Assembly (NCBI GenBank): GCA_002633005.1
Contig: NMRA01000350.1
Span: 7,642-71,641 of the forward strand
DNA length: 64,000 nucleotides
Direction of reading: 5' to 3'
Source: Phoronis australis
Taxonomy: Eukaryota > Phoronida > Phoronidae
Positions 25,401 through 40,400 of this stretch are shown in pieces; the first letter of the stretch is position 1; each line of letters begins with the position of its first letter. The notes beneath the pieces were generated by a model. The model saw only the letters and a program-made list of their open reading frames with translations. It searched no databases and was not told the origin of the DNA. The translations under genes were made by a program, and so were the position numbers.

Positions 25401-28400
25401 CAATTTATTTTGTTCAAACTTTACTTTAAAACAACACTTATTTTCTGATACTAACAAGAACAACACTGGGGCGTTGACATGTGCCCATGGTCTATTGCAT
25501 GCAATATGATTCTAAGGTACATTAGGTGTGGTAGGCGTCAAATAAGGCCAAAAATCAACTGGTACCGGCACACTGCCAATGTATACCGCAGAGTAAAGTT
25601 TCATTGAAATCTGTCAAACAGGTCAGATAGAAATTCCGAAACGTTCTTCCACTAAACAACAATTATTGAAAAGCCTCTTCTCAAGAACAAAATGGCGCCG
25701 CCATATAGTCATCAAATATATGTGAACTGACTGAAATCCATTAAGCGATTCTCTCCCTCTTACCCCAAACAATGCATAAAAAACTCCTCATCACAATGCC
25801 GCAAGGGACAAATCCTTCCCAAAACAAAGCATTGATGGTGCATTGACTTCTGATATCAAACAGAAGGTCTGCTGTAGTTGAAACCACCCAAAAATTTAAT
25901 GGTGATGGCGCATTGACATAACATAACTGTGTCGAGATTCATTAAAAGCCATCAATGAGCTCTTCCCAAACTGATAATACCGAACGATTCTTGGAAGCAG
26001 ACCATACAGGGAACTTCATACACGGTTTCAGAATTTTTTGCAGAAATTTCCTTAGTTGTGAAAATTAATTGAAATTGCAATGTGCACTACAACTTTGGGG
26101 AACTCGCAGAGGACACAATGATAAAAAATTTGACTCACCCCAGAGGATTCAGAAATGTCATCTTCAGAAAATGACCTGTCCATCGAATACTACAAAGTAA
26201 ATCAAGACACTTTGAGGCAGTACTCCAACGCATGAACACTAAAAATTATGACTTGAAAAGTCGTAAACCTGAGAAAAGAACCCCTCTCCCTTGACCAATG
26301 TTACAGTTGACTAGCAGTGGCCTCTATAGACACCAATAACTTGCATGACGGCATTTTTCCATACCGGCAATGATTTACCAAATGTTAGCGTGTCATAACA
26401 TCTACCATCTTTGTTAACTGCCAAGCACAGTCTTTTGTCTGGCGGGTATGACAACAGGCAGGCCAATTATCTACCAGGCTTATTACAGACAACAGCCAAA
26501 CCCAGGGCGAGAATTGGTACATTCGGAAAGAATAGATTGTCGTAACTTCGATTGTAGTTGGACGCTTTTGGCAAATCAAAAGCTAAACATGATCACCATT
26601 TGACAAGGATTTCAGAAATGGTATTGTTTCATGTTCAAATATGTTATAACTTAACTTTTATTTTTAGCAGCACAGCCCAGTCAAGCTAGATATGATCTTA
26701 CTTGAGATTAGAGCAATTATCGAACAAAAAAAGAGCTGGCTCTCCAACCATATATGCCAGAATGGAGTTAATCAGTCATGTAAGATATTGGCTACAGGGG
26801 TGTTCTTCCCACCTTGTTGTTGGGCTATAGAACTGAACAAGTTGGGAGCAATGGGAAAATGCTGTAATAGTCTTACATCATTTCCAGACAGTTTGAGCAG
26901 TGTGAGCCAAAGAACGCAAATTTGGTGACCACATGCCAACTGATATGTGATGCTTTACATGTCAGCAAGAAATTGAACTTGTCCATCACACCGTCTTGCT
27001 TTTTTGCAACACATGCAGGGATTGTGTAAGAACGATGTCAATAGCTATACACCTCAGTCTATTCCAAGTGAAACTGGTAGTTAGTTTTTAAGCTGGACCT
27101 TTTAAAGTGTATTTGACACTTAAACGCTACTGTTAGGCAATGTAGTTTGAAGGCCCACTTTCCACAGTAATTTAACCACAATGCTGTGCAATAAAACCAC
27201 CCCTTAAGAAAAAGTAAACGGAAGTTCTCATCCTGAAAGAAAGTGAGAATCAAAGTAATTCAGAAATTATTCACTTAGCGAGAAAAATCTCACCAACAGT
27301 GAAAATATTCCGGTGAGAATTTGCTGAGACTATGCACATCACTTGTATGTTGTTATTGTTATTACATGGTCAAAGGACATCATGTTGTATCAAATGTTAG
27401 TGGAATAAGAATGTCATCATATCAAAAATATATAAACAAATCCGGAATGAAGAACCTAGTACAGGTAAAATTGACCGNNNNNNNNNNNNNNNNNNNNNNN
27501 NNNNNNNNNNNNNNNNNNNNNNNNNNNNNNNNNNNNNNNNNNNNNNNNNNNNNNNNNNNNNNNNNNNNNNNNNNNNNNNNNNNNNNNNNNNNNNNNNNNN
27601 NNNNNNNNNNNNNNNNNNNNNNNNNNNNNNNNNNNNNNNNNNNNNNNNNNNNNNNNNNNNNNNNNNNNNNNNNNNNNNNNNNNNNNNNNNNNNNNNNNNN
27701 NNNNNNNNNNNNNNNNNNNNNNNNNNNNNNNNNNNNNNNNNNNNNNNNNNNNNNNNNNNNNNNNNNNNNNNNNNNNNNNNNNNNNNNNNNNNNNNNNNNN
27801 NNNNNNNNNNNNNNNNNNNNNNNNNNNNNNNNNNNNNNNNNNNNNNNNNNNNNNNNNNNNNNNNNNNNNNNNNNNNNNNNNNNNNNNNNNNNNNNNNNNN
27901 NNNNNNNNNNNNNNNNNNNNNNNNNNNNNNNNNNNNNNNNNNNNNNNNNNNNNNNNNNNNNNNNNNNNNNNNNNNNNNNNNNNNNNNNNNNNNNNNNNNN
28001 NNNNNNNNNNNNNNNNNNNNNNNNNNNNNNNNNNNNNNNNNNNNNNNNNNNNNNNNNNNNNNNNNNNNNNNNNNNNNNNNNNNNNNNNNNNNNNNNNNNN
28101 NNNNNNNNNNNNNNNNNNNNNNNNNNNNNNNNNNNNNNNNNNNNNNNNNNNNNNNNNNNNNNNNNNNNNNNNNNNNNNNNNNNNNNNNNNNNNNNNNNNN
28201 NNNNNNNNNNNNNNNNNNNNNNNNNNNNNNNNNNNNNNNNNNNNNNNNNNNNNNNNNNNNNNNNNNNNNNNNNNNNNNNNNNNNNNNNNNNNNNNNNNNN
28301 NNNNNNNNNNNNNNNNNNNNNNNNNNNNNNNNNNNNNNNNNNNNNNNNNNNNNNNNNNNNNNNNNNNNNNNNNNNNNNNTAACTTAACTTTTATTTTTAG

Positions 28401-31400
28401 CAGCACAGCCCAGTCAAGCTAGATATGATCTTACTTGAGATTAGAGCAATTATCGAACAAAAAAAGAGCTGGCTCGCCAACCATATATGCCAGAATGGAG
28501 TTAATCAGTCATGTAAGATATTGGCTACAGGGGTGTTAATCTTCCCAACTTGTTGTTGGGCTATAGAATTGAACAAGTTGGGACCAACGGGAAAATGCCG
28601 TAATGGTCTTACATCATTTCCAGACAGTTTGAGCAGTGTGAGCCAAAGAACGCAAATTTGGTGACCACATGCCAACTGATAGGTGATGCTTTACATGTCA
28701 GCAAGAAATTGAACTTGTCAATCACACCGTCTTGCTTTTTTGCAACACATGCAGGGATTGTGTAAGAACGATGTCAATAGCTATACACCTCAGTCTATTC
28801 CAAGTGAAATTGGTAGTTAGTTTTTAAGCGGGAGCAGACCTTTCAAAGTGTATTTGACACTTAAATGCTTCTGTTAGGCAATGTAGTTTGAAGGCTCACT
28901 TTCCACAGTAATTTAACCACAATGCTGTGCAATAAAACCACCCCTTAAGAAAAAGTAAACGGAAGTTCTCATCCTGAAAGAAAGTTAGAATCAAAGTAAT
29001 TCAGAAATTATTCACTTAGCGAGAAAAATCTCACCAACAGTGAAAATATTCCGGTGAGAATTTGCTGAGACTATGCACATCACTTGTATGTTGTTATTGT
29101 TATTACGTGGTCAAAGGACATCATGTTGTATCAAATGTTAGTGGAATAAGAATGTCATCATATCAAAAATATATAAACAAATCCGGAATGAAGAACCTAG
29201 TACAGGTAAAATTGACCGTGCTGATCACGAAAGGATGGGGTTTGCTAAAAAGATAGTGCATTGAATTCAGTCCAGCTACTTAAGCTGCTTGTTCACCTAG
29301 TATATAGCTATGTGTCTGTGTTGACTGTTGGCAGCCCATCCAGGTGGTTGTCTATAGTTTAGACAGGGAATGACGTAATTAAAACGTACACTTCGGTTCA
29401 CAAATTTATTTGAGCTTTGGATGTAATTTTCACCTGCACTAGGTATGAGCATGAATACCACATTGTTATTACTAGATAATGGTAAACATACAGCTTTTAA
29501 AGACACACAGACAGAAGGTATCTACTTGAGTGTCTAGATAATTCCAGAAGACATGAAGATAAAAACACAAACCGTAGAGATAACTATAGAGAAGGCATTG
29601 TTCTGTAGTCTCTCGCATGACAATTTTATTTAAATCCACAATTTTTTAATTGGTGGCTCACGTAAATTAGTAATTTGCATAAAGGAATTTGGGATCTGAA
29701 GACAAGGTAGAGACTTACCTCTCCACTGTCGCCGCTGTAGCGAGTTTTAGTTCCAGTGGCTTCTTCCAGTTCTTGCTGCAACTTTCTCACCTGATTTTCC
29801 AGGTGACAGATATCGTTGTTCAAGAGGTCCATTTTTGCCTGCATGTTATGCTTGCTAGCCACCAGCTGGTCACGTTCCTCAATTTTCTGCTCGCATGCTT
29901 TTTGAGCCGTGTTCCTCTGTGAAATTGCCTGAAATTGAAGCCATTGCTGTCACACAAAGATGCGATGAGTCAGCATCATCATGGCTCTGAAGAGCAGGTA
30001 ACTTGTGTTGCCATTAACAGACAGAGGAGATCATCATAATTATGAAGTTGCGAAAGTGTAACGCTAAATGCTAGCAGTCTACGGATCATGATTAAGTTCT
30101 CAATGTATTGTATGAACAAAGTTGTGGAATGGTAAAATACTGCAAAGAAGGGCAGGAGTAACTGGAATATTTTACTGACTATGCCAACAGGCGGCAGAAA
30201 ATATTAAATTAAAAGTCAAATGCAGCCAATAAGATCACAGTGAAGTTTGCATAGGTATAGATGACCCTAGAACATTATATCAGTTTCAATTGGCCATTCT
30301 AGTCATATGACCCTTTCACTAGTCACTATTGCATTAAAATGTTCCATATTTGCATAAGGAGCTTGTGCACAAAAGTTGCATAGAATAGAGTTACTTTAAG
30401 TGATTTTGAAGACAACAGAGTCATTTGGCTAAATTCAGGCATGAAAATAAGGCCCTACCTTTAGTGTAAATAAAGAAAAACAACCAAGAAAAACTGAAAT
30501 GCTGCAACGTTGCTGGATGTGATAGAATGTGAACAGCAGTAGGAATCAACCACAGAAGTGAGATTCATTCTAGAAAAGACTATTCCAAATTCATAGGGGG
30601 TAATAAAACAATTATCTTCTCAGTCAAGACCACAAATCCTTTTACAAGCTTTATTTACTTGCACAGACCAACTAGGACAGCAGGCCTACTTACAGACCTT
30701 GCATGTCACTTTCAAAAGGCCCATTTCGAGCTACACCGAAGATTTACAACCATTTCCGAAATTCTAAGCCACTTTGAGGGCCTATTTACACCTAAGTCCA
30801 AAAAATTCTTTAACGAATGTGTCGCAAACAGTGGGGGAAAGCCCAATTGTTAGATGCTGGTATTATGATGACAACGAGCTTATTAGGCCAAACAAATTTT
30901 GACACACCCAGAGCATGAAGCTGCTCTGGTTACTTTGATCACGAGCACATCTCAACTTAGCCCAGTTTTCTTATAAAAGTGGAGACAATATCACGCAAAG
31001 TGGGGAATTCCACTCTCTAAGTTTGAATGGCTCATGCTACAAACTAACTCAGCCTAACTTGACTTGTTATTGTTGGGTAAATCTGTCGTTATATTAACGC
31101 CAAAATTACATCTGTTTTTGAAGCATCCAAATAGGCCCAAAATGATTCATTACAACTTGTGCCACCTTTAAAATTTAAAGTCCTCAAGCACACAGTCCAA
31201 AACCGCATGACACTCAAACAATAACAAGGATCTGCTACCTGAGTGTGACTGATTATGGCTGTTACTGACCCATGTCTAATGTACAGCTTTGAGTTTCAAT
31301 ATTTTGATGAGATGACGACCAATGGCACCATTATGCCAGTTCCTTCAATATCTTGGACCCTGCCAATTGTGCGTCTATTGCAAACTATGTCTCATGCATA

Positions 31401-34400
31401 ATGTAGGTATTATTTTTCAAGATTTAATCGTGATTCTTAAGACTGATGTTTTGCTAAATGCTAGTGCCACTACTGTACAACTGTACAACCTATTGTTGGA
31501 CCAAGATGTGGTCAAATACCAACCTGACACTAATATGAAGAAATCAATCTAGTACACAGTCAAGACTGGAAAGGAGAGACATAATGACTGGGTGGTAGGG
31601 ATAAGAGCATTCAAAGGTAGGAATCTCCACCTCCATTGGAGGCCTGTAACATGACTGTAAACATCTAACTCCAGATCCACATATCAGTCATAGCATGTAT
31701 TCCGAAATGATTTAAACACTTGCAAACTGAAACTAACCTCATCCCTCTCCATCTGAATCTTCTTCAACTGTGTCCTCAGGTCCTCACCCTGTTCTTTGTA
31801 TGTAAGGCTTTCCTTTTTCAGATTTTTTACAGTAAGCTCGACTTCATTCAGTTGTTCAGCCATCTATAGAACAGTTTTGTGCCGAGGTGAACACATAAGG
31901 CATGCCCACTACGCATAAAGTACTACTACTTGAAACATTTTACTCGCAATTCAGGATATATTTTTTATTTTACTTCGGAAACGAAGCACTTCTGAAAGAA
32001 AAATTATCGCACCTCACTATGAAAAAGTGCACGGTAACTGCGCAATGTGACCAATCATAGCTTCCTACATGAACATGACCTCAGATGAGTTACAGAATGA
32101 AATAATCATGGGAAAATATTACAAGGACAGCCTATCAGCTGTAATTGACCGTATAATGAAAAGTGTCACAAAGCCATTACTTTTGACAAGATTGACTGCC
32201 CCTTTCAAAACTTGGCAATTATAAATGACCTATAGTATGAATAGTTTCTTTTCTTCAAAACCAATTCCCTATCAGGGCAAAAACTACAAGATACCAGTTT
32301 CCAGAAGTAAATTGGTCTTTTCATGATTTCACCACATTAAAAATTAGTAGGAAAGATGGCCTGCTAAGATTTCACCTTTTTTTTCTCCCCTTCTACATCA
32401 TGTAGCTGTTGTTGAGTCGCACACAGTTGCGAGCCAGTCTCTGAGCTTTTTTCCATGGCATCATTGTACTGTTCTTTAAGTATGGTTACCTGTTCTTGGT
32501 AGTTGGTTTGCACGTTCTGCAACACCTGTACCTCAAGAGAGTCCTGCAACACAGCGAAGCAAATGATACGTTATCAATTTTAGGCTTTTAGGGCACTTCT
32601 CCCCTTACTTCGTACAAAAATAATTGCCAAAATCGCAATTTATCCATTTTCCTTTAAGACTAATAGCTGAGCAGCAAGTAACGGGAACTTGAAATCTCAT
32701 ATGACATCTTAATTTCAACTAAAATTTTCTTACTTTAAATTTTTTGAAAAACTACACAAAATAGAATTTCACACATCAGGTGTTAAATATAGAGAATCTT
32801 ACAGTCGTCTCAGATTTATGATGGGCAAAAACCTCTTTGAAATTTCACCAAAATCCTGAGGCTCAGGGATTTCGACAAAATTTTCAAGAGGTTTTACACA
32901 TATCATCAGCCTGAGACAAGTGTAGGATTTGTTTTCTCCCATGAACTGTAAAAATCATCTTTTTGCAGAAAACAAAACGCGACATGCCTAAATCTTTCAA
33001 CCACAAGACGCAACTTTTGCACAAATGCGCTTAATGTGCAATGTAAATTCAGTTAATACTTTTCGTTAATACTTAGTTTTATTTTAAATTCAGCTTTTGT
33101 AACAAACGTTCAAGTTAGAATCTAATAATTAGTCTTTGAAGACTGCTAAAGAACACAGTCAGTAGCGCTTCCCCGCACGTAGAGCACAGAATAAACTTTA
33201 GTCGAAACAGCACAGCTAGACACTCTCACCGCATTCCTTGAGTTGGGAGTTGTCTCCGTTTGAATGAACGTGGATATGGAAATCAAGAAAGAATGAAGAA
33301 GGTGTTTGCACATCCTTCTGACTGGGAGTACGTACAAATGCAACACCCGATTTATACTTCACAGAATTCCGGTATTGTTTGGTTGGCGCGTTTGGTTGCT
33401 TGTTTCTTCTTTGCAGACGATAAAATGTAAGGCGTATGGCTTTTTACTTTGCACTACTTTGCGATTTCCCCATGTAATATAAAAAATTACGTAATCGGTG
33501 TCGTAACACATTCCAGGTAATGTGAGAAATAGAATTATCATGTGTCAAACAAGCAACACTAAAGTGGTAAGTATGATATCTGAATAATAGTGAGGAACTG
33601 CTATTCACTCAGTAGAGCCTTGTGGGATAGCTGTCTGCTTCCTTTACCAAAGTTCCTGCGCTCGAGTCCCACTGAGGTTTGTAGCTCCTCAACTGGGTTT
33701 ACTGCATATTAATAAAGCATAAAATGGTTCCAGTTGACCGGGGCAATGGGCCCACCTGAGAGGCTTGCAAATGTCTGTTGCAAAGTGTACCTGAGACCAC
33801 CTACAATGTGATTACATGCGGAAATACGGCCTTTTTCCACTATTTCTGAAAAAAGTTTTAGTTATTGTGCATCTTGAAAGAACTAGCTTTATCACTAACT
33901 ATCAGTTGTGTGCATGTTCTCATAGACTTTGCACTTTTTCTCAGCTGAAGTGACTTTCAATTATTGTTCTGAAATATTCTAGCATGGAGCGCAAGACCAA
34001 ATTTCTGACAGATGTCTTAAGTCATATTTCATAAAACAGACTCCAGTGAGGAAATTTTGTTATCGGATAATGGAATATGGCAACAGCGTCGCAATTCAAC
34101 ACTCAAGACTCACAACCTTTACCATCTCAGTGGTTTCCATTTTGCTAGCGTTCACTAAGTAAGAACTCAATCATGAAACACTTTTATTTCATTACGTGAT
34201 TTTTTAAAGATTTTTAACTGAGGAGTGGTCTCATTCTTGCTTTCACGAAATGCTTTCAAATTCATCACAATGGTGTGAAACGAAACTCACTATCAGACTT
34301 TTCTGCTGCGCCACCTGCTGGTGGAGTTGTTCGTTCTCAGTGCGTAGTGTCTCCAGTTCCATACGTCGCGGTGCACGCTCACAATCCTTTTGTAAGCGCA

Positions 34401-37400
34401 TCGATTTCTCCACTTCGCTGTTCCAACGATCTGTAATCAATCCGCAGATAATCTAATTAAATGTGCAATGACTGTGAGTTTTTTCGTGCTTTCAACCTGC
34501 GTGATAAGTGCTGCACCCGAAACAAATCAAATAATCAGAGGAAAAAGATAGGTCAATTAAACACTTAAACAAGCTCAGTTATGAATTATAAAAACCTATT
34601 GCATGGAAATCAGCACAAATTCAACGCTATGCATGGACAAAAACATGAAAAGGGCTTTTCAAAATCAAGACACCAGCAAATGGTTGCGTAGCAACAAACC
34701 TTTGAACTTGGAAACATCCACTGTGATAGCATCTCTTTCCTGCTTCAGTGCATTGTACCTCTCAGTCATGGCATCACGCTCCATCATATACTGCTGAGAA
34801 CGTAGTTTGGATGCGTCTGTCTCCTTTTTGTATCCCAGAGAACTTTCATACAGCAACTCTGAATCATGAAGGCACATAGCATACCAAACGCATCAGCTCA
34901 ACCATCCTTTGCACTCCAATCAAACACGTTTTGACTACTTTGGTGGGAACTCAATTAGTGTCTATTATTTTGTGCTCCTGCACATAATGGCTTAGTGAAT
35001 TACTGTCTAATCATAGTTTGCACTAGATGACCCCAGCATTAAGGTTAACAGGTCGAGAGTGGGAACTTGACATATTAGTATTTACTTGAAATTTAGAGTT
35101 TTTAATCAATTAGTTTGTAGCTCGAGCAGAGAACACCTTGAGTTCAATATATCTAGCAAATATTTTTCATTTTGCATAATAGTACATTCCAGTTCGGGTC
35201 ACTAAACGAAAAATTCTCACTATAAACAAGATCGACTAATAATGGACAACTGCACATTAATTGGTAGGTAAGATAAAAATCTCAAAGTGTGAAAATATGT
35301 CAGGCACTGCAAAAGGGGGACTGCTCCATACCTAGTAATCTAGTGGTCAAAAACAAGAACGATACCTTTTTCTCTTTGTAAAGTCTGATTCCGTTCAAGG
35401 AGGTGTTTATTATCTAACTTCAGTCCATGGCATTTATGACCCAGCTTGTTGTTCTTCACCTGCAGGACGTTGACCTTATCCTGATAGAAATAGGTTCCAA
35501 TTATAAAGGCAGCATAGGACATTACTATCAGTAAGTACATGTCAAGAGACCGGAAACTTTTTTCCATCACGACAGTTAGATCTGTTCTGTCAGCAAAAAT
35601 GACGAACGACTGCCGCAAACTTTCATTTATGGAATGGCTGTTCCATACTGATAACTTTCAATGTAAATATTATAATTTTTGATCACGACATCATTCTCAG
35701 TGGGACAATAATCAACATGGCACGATGAACTGACCATTAATAACTCCCAGACGTCATGACAGCCAAGAGACATCACATCATTTGGTATGAATATGAGAAA
35801 ATTTTCTTCACTGAATATATAATTAACGGAAATCATACTAATTGTACTTGACATGCCACTATAACTGCTCTCAAAGCAGTGGTTGGACTGCAATCGCATG
35901 GACACGCTGAAATCCCCAGGAGGTGGCTGAGCACTGACTGACTTAAGGGTCAGGGACAATATATTCATTAAGTAAATCTCCATTACAAAAATCTCGTTTG
36001 ATTTTTTAACTCCAGATGACAGTTGAATCCAGGTTGAAGTGCAGATATCAAATGTAGTACATTGCTTGGCATTCCTATCCTCTTTCACCCACCATCAGGA
36101 ATCCAAGGTATCTACCACTGTTCAAAGAATTGCAAAAACCTGGATTCATCAACTGGTAACAGAGAACTCAGTGTACGTGGGCTTGGAATGACCGATGACA
36201 AAAGAGAGAAAAAATTCCCAGGTGATGTATAAGACCGCAAATAAATAGGCTTGTGTGATAGAACTAGTTTTTGTGCTGAAAAATTGAACTGAATTAAACA
36301 TTTCTGCATGAACAAAGTCAAAATAATGATAAAAAGAGACAAAAAGAGGAAACAGGAAATTAAATAAGAGGGGGAATTGAAACCCTTAAAAGAGGAAAGT
36401 TGAAGCGGCCTAATCCTAACACAAAATGGCTGATTTCAATGAATTTATTCATGAAAAATGATCCTACTTTAACTTTAGACAATAGGAATTAAATTTGAGG
36501 AGTCAAACAGTTCAAAAACATCTCAGAAATCACCATCTCTATTCTAGTGTATTTTAGCCAGGCAGCGAGTGTTTTCCTGTAAGTTTTTAAACCTCACCTA
36601 GTAAATTGCTCTACTGGAATGAAAGGGATCAGATTCTCTGATAAACAGTCCCTTTCAAAACAGCAATACTATACAAATCTTATGACAAGTAGTTTCTAAT
36701 TAAATGCAATCATCCATCCTGACATGCATTAGTTTACCTGCAGTATGGCACGCCGCTGCACTTTTACAGAAGAGCAGTTGCCATGGAGCAACAGAAGAGG
36801 GAACAGCTGATTGGAGCAAGTTGATACCATGGCGGCCATTTTTGACACCAGTTTGATATTACAGCAGTTTCAACTACACGTCTGAACAGAAACTGGGCAG
36901 GCAAAGCAAAACGGGCCATCTCTCTCACCCTTGCACATGCAATAGCGTATATATGGGAGATTTGGTAGCATTCCACATGATTTCATTAACTGTTACATTT
37001 GCGAGCATGCACAGACAGTCTTCGAGTAAATGACTCAAGCTGACCCCGGCATGTTTGCGATCTAATGTCAGGTAAATGCAACTATAGAGTGAACCAAGGT
37101 GCATTGTGACAACTGTCCCTCGTATAAAGACAACTTATTATGGCTGGGTAAAAAGAATGAGACAAGAATTACCCGGCACAGTGGTGGGGAACTTAACAAA
37201 TCCCAACAAAACAGTCACACTACTTCAAGTTTAAACACTTGCTTTCTCAGTCTGTTGTCAGAGTATCATGTGTCTAGTATGTAAAATATTCCAACTTAAG
37301 TTGTATTCATTTACAAGTAACAGCAACGTGGAGTTTTGAAATGTGCCCATGACAGTGCGTTAGAGGTGCTGATGGGTATCATAAAAATGGCCATAAATGC

Positions 37401-40400
37401 AAAATAGTTGGCCAGACCGAATTCATTCCAAAGACGAACTGGCTGAAGTTGTCTTCATGATGTAACTTGTTTGTCAAATTTCATGTAAAACCACCAAGAA
37501 ACTCTGAAGAAAAAAGGCAAATGAGAAAATTAAAATTGCCATTTGGGGGCACTGCCGTAGTCAGAGCCGCACGAAGTCATGGGCAACAGCAGTTTCCCCA
37601 AAGAAAAACACCAACAAAATTTCGCAGAGATCCTGCAAACACAAAGGAAACTACAGGCATGACAAGATCACTACCACGAGATGCCACAGCTGTCAGACCT
37701 ATCTGGAAATCAACGGCTGACCCAGTTATGTATATGTGCCACTTAAAAATCCATTGGTCATCTATTAAGCTCATGAAAACCTGGATTGAAATTAATTTTA
37801 GATGAGAACCACTAGAAAATTTAATCATCTTCAGTGTTAGGGTACTGGAAGTATCTATCAAAATTTGACAGGTCTGCATCGAATATTTGGGCTTAACACT
37901 AATCAGATAAGGATAAACAAACGAAAGCTAGTATTGTCTAAACAGAATTCAACTAGCAGATGGTAGTAGAACACAGTTTCAATGAATAGAAACATAGTGA
38001 CCACAAGTCTTAGAAAGTGTAGGTCCCTATCCATTTTGATCGGTTTGCATGCTTGTGACTCATAGCCGAGTTGATGACAACTTTTGTTAAAGCTGACGTG
38101 AAGTAAAGAGTCTTAATTCTCTGAGTGTAGGTCCAGTTTTCAAAATTTACTGTTCAGACCAGCATTCTTTCAAAAAAAGAGAAAAATGTTTCGGCAACGG
38201 ACAAAACAGCGGGCCAAGCCATGGTTTTAGCTCCACTAAAATGGCAAGTTCTTAAATGGGCATTGGACAATGGAACAAAGAATGCAGTTAAAGTCTATTA
38301 CTAGGAAAGGGAATGACTCCACCCACTCCTACCTCCAAAGCTTGGTTACTGGTGCTCAGACTGTCAATCAAACCTCTTATCTCAGCTGCCTCATGATATT
38401 TTTCTTCCAAAGTCTTGGCCATGAAAGCTAGATGAGGAATGATGACAGATCCACGGCAGCCCTTCAGGTCAGCTATGAAACCTACAGACAGACAACAAGC
38501 ATGCTGCATTATCATACTATTGTGATCACTGGTCAAAAATAAGCAGGATAAGCTACAGCAGTGAAAAACTTCACTGAGGAATTTCACCAATTTTAGAGCA
38601 CAATACAACTGATGAGTGAACTATTATTTCATTATTTTTGCCAGGAAATTAAATGCTTTTCAAGTTTTATTCAATAGCTATTATTTCGGGCATTTTTTTT
38701 GAAAATGTGTGGGAACTGATAACAATGAAAGGACATTCCATGAGTTGGGTACAAGCCCATGTTTGACCGAGTTAACCCTAAATTTCATGGAGATAACAGA
38801 GTTCATCATACAACAGGGTGCCAATTTTACCACATCCTGAACGAGTTTTTTTCAATTTTTTTTAAAACGTTCTGTAAATCATCAACTTTGATTGATACAA
38901 TGACATCTAAACAGTCCATTATAGAGGTCTGACTTAAATTCAAAATGATTCTATTCAGGATCAAAGACTGAAATGTCAGACGTGAGACGGCATAATATTT
39001 TTTTCGGCTTGAGTACAAATTGAATATTCCACCAGTCTCAACATATGACGCCATAATTTTAAAAAATCAAAAAAGTTTATTAAACTAGAAATTCCATACC
39101 AATCTACCAATATCTGAGGTTCAGATCATTTCAAGTGATTATAATCCATGTTGTGTGCTCAATTTTTTGGGGGATGCAGTATTTCTACAAAAACTTAGCA
39201 CTGAAACAGTCGTAGTGAAGGTCCACATATAGGTGTATTTCCTGAACAAACACACCCCAACACAGACACATCCCCAACATAGACACACCCCCAACCTACA
39301 GACACACCCCCGACATAGACCACACCCAACCCACAGACACACCCCCAACATACAGACATACCCCAGCAGACAGGCACGTGGTATTGAATGGCCACAAATT
39401 TTGAAAACTTAATAGTGAAGCGCTTAAATCTCTGTAATAATCTAACTTAAACTCATCGTAATTGCATGCTCAACCTTAGAGTTCTTTGAAGCTTTTAATG
39501 CGATACGTGTTTGTATTGTAAATTTTAAATCTGAATCAGACAAAAAAGCAACCTGTAGCACCAATACAACAGGTCAACAAAAATGCAATGCTTAACTTAG
39601 GCTTGTCCCATATTACACAGTGATAAAACTCTCCTTGGTCCTGGAGGTAACAAAGAGCATTGCTTTCATTGACCTAATTTTAGAATGTCCTGCACATTTT
39701 CAGAGGTAATGCTAAAACCCTTCAAGGCATATATCTGAGGAAACATTCCAGGTTTCAACCAGAATTGAAAGCTATCTTTGAAAAAAGGGGGATTCTGTTC
39801 AGTTCAAAATTATCCTGAATTAAACTTATGCTATGCGCTTGCTTTGCATTTTCTTGTAATTGATTGGAGGCCAAATTAAAACACCACCCATCCACAGGTA
39901 TTTGTCAATCTTATTCAACTTTTTCCTATTGGGGTTACAGTCCACAGCACAGCAAGACTTTGTTAACATCGACAAAGTTATGCAGCATAGAAAAATGTAA
40001 CTACAAAGAATGTGACAACAAAGAACATTGTGGAATTCCAAGGATGCAAGCACGCCAGACTACAAAAGGGCTTGATGGATAATTCGGTATAGGGGGGACA
40101 TACAGGGAGATTCAAGTGTCCTTGTGTAATCCACGATACCCTTATTGGTCAATAGAAGACATGACTGTCATCTCGCAAGCAAATCTTGAATAGTCAAGTA
40201 CAGTTCACTAGGAGTGAGAAACGGGTTGAATCTCCATTTCAACCAAAAACAATTGGCCTCAAGCTCTGAGTAACGAGACAGGTGCTGTGTGTGAAAATCA
40301 TGTTCAACTTGATAGAATAAGCAATAATTAACATATGAACAAACAAACAAACAGACTGGTTTCATGAAACAGTAACATAGTACCTTTTGGCAATTTTTTT

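Noticed and set aside
27321-28406. Open frames of 353 and 316 codons across the gap
   Set aside because: They consist almost entirely of undetermined bases.
26692-28664. Pair of similar 78/79-codon frames on + (26692 and 28425)
   Set aside because: They are two copies of the same duplicated intron segment; no domain and no splice context.
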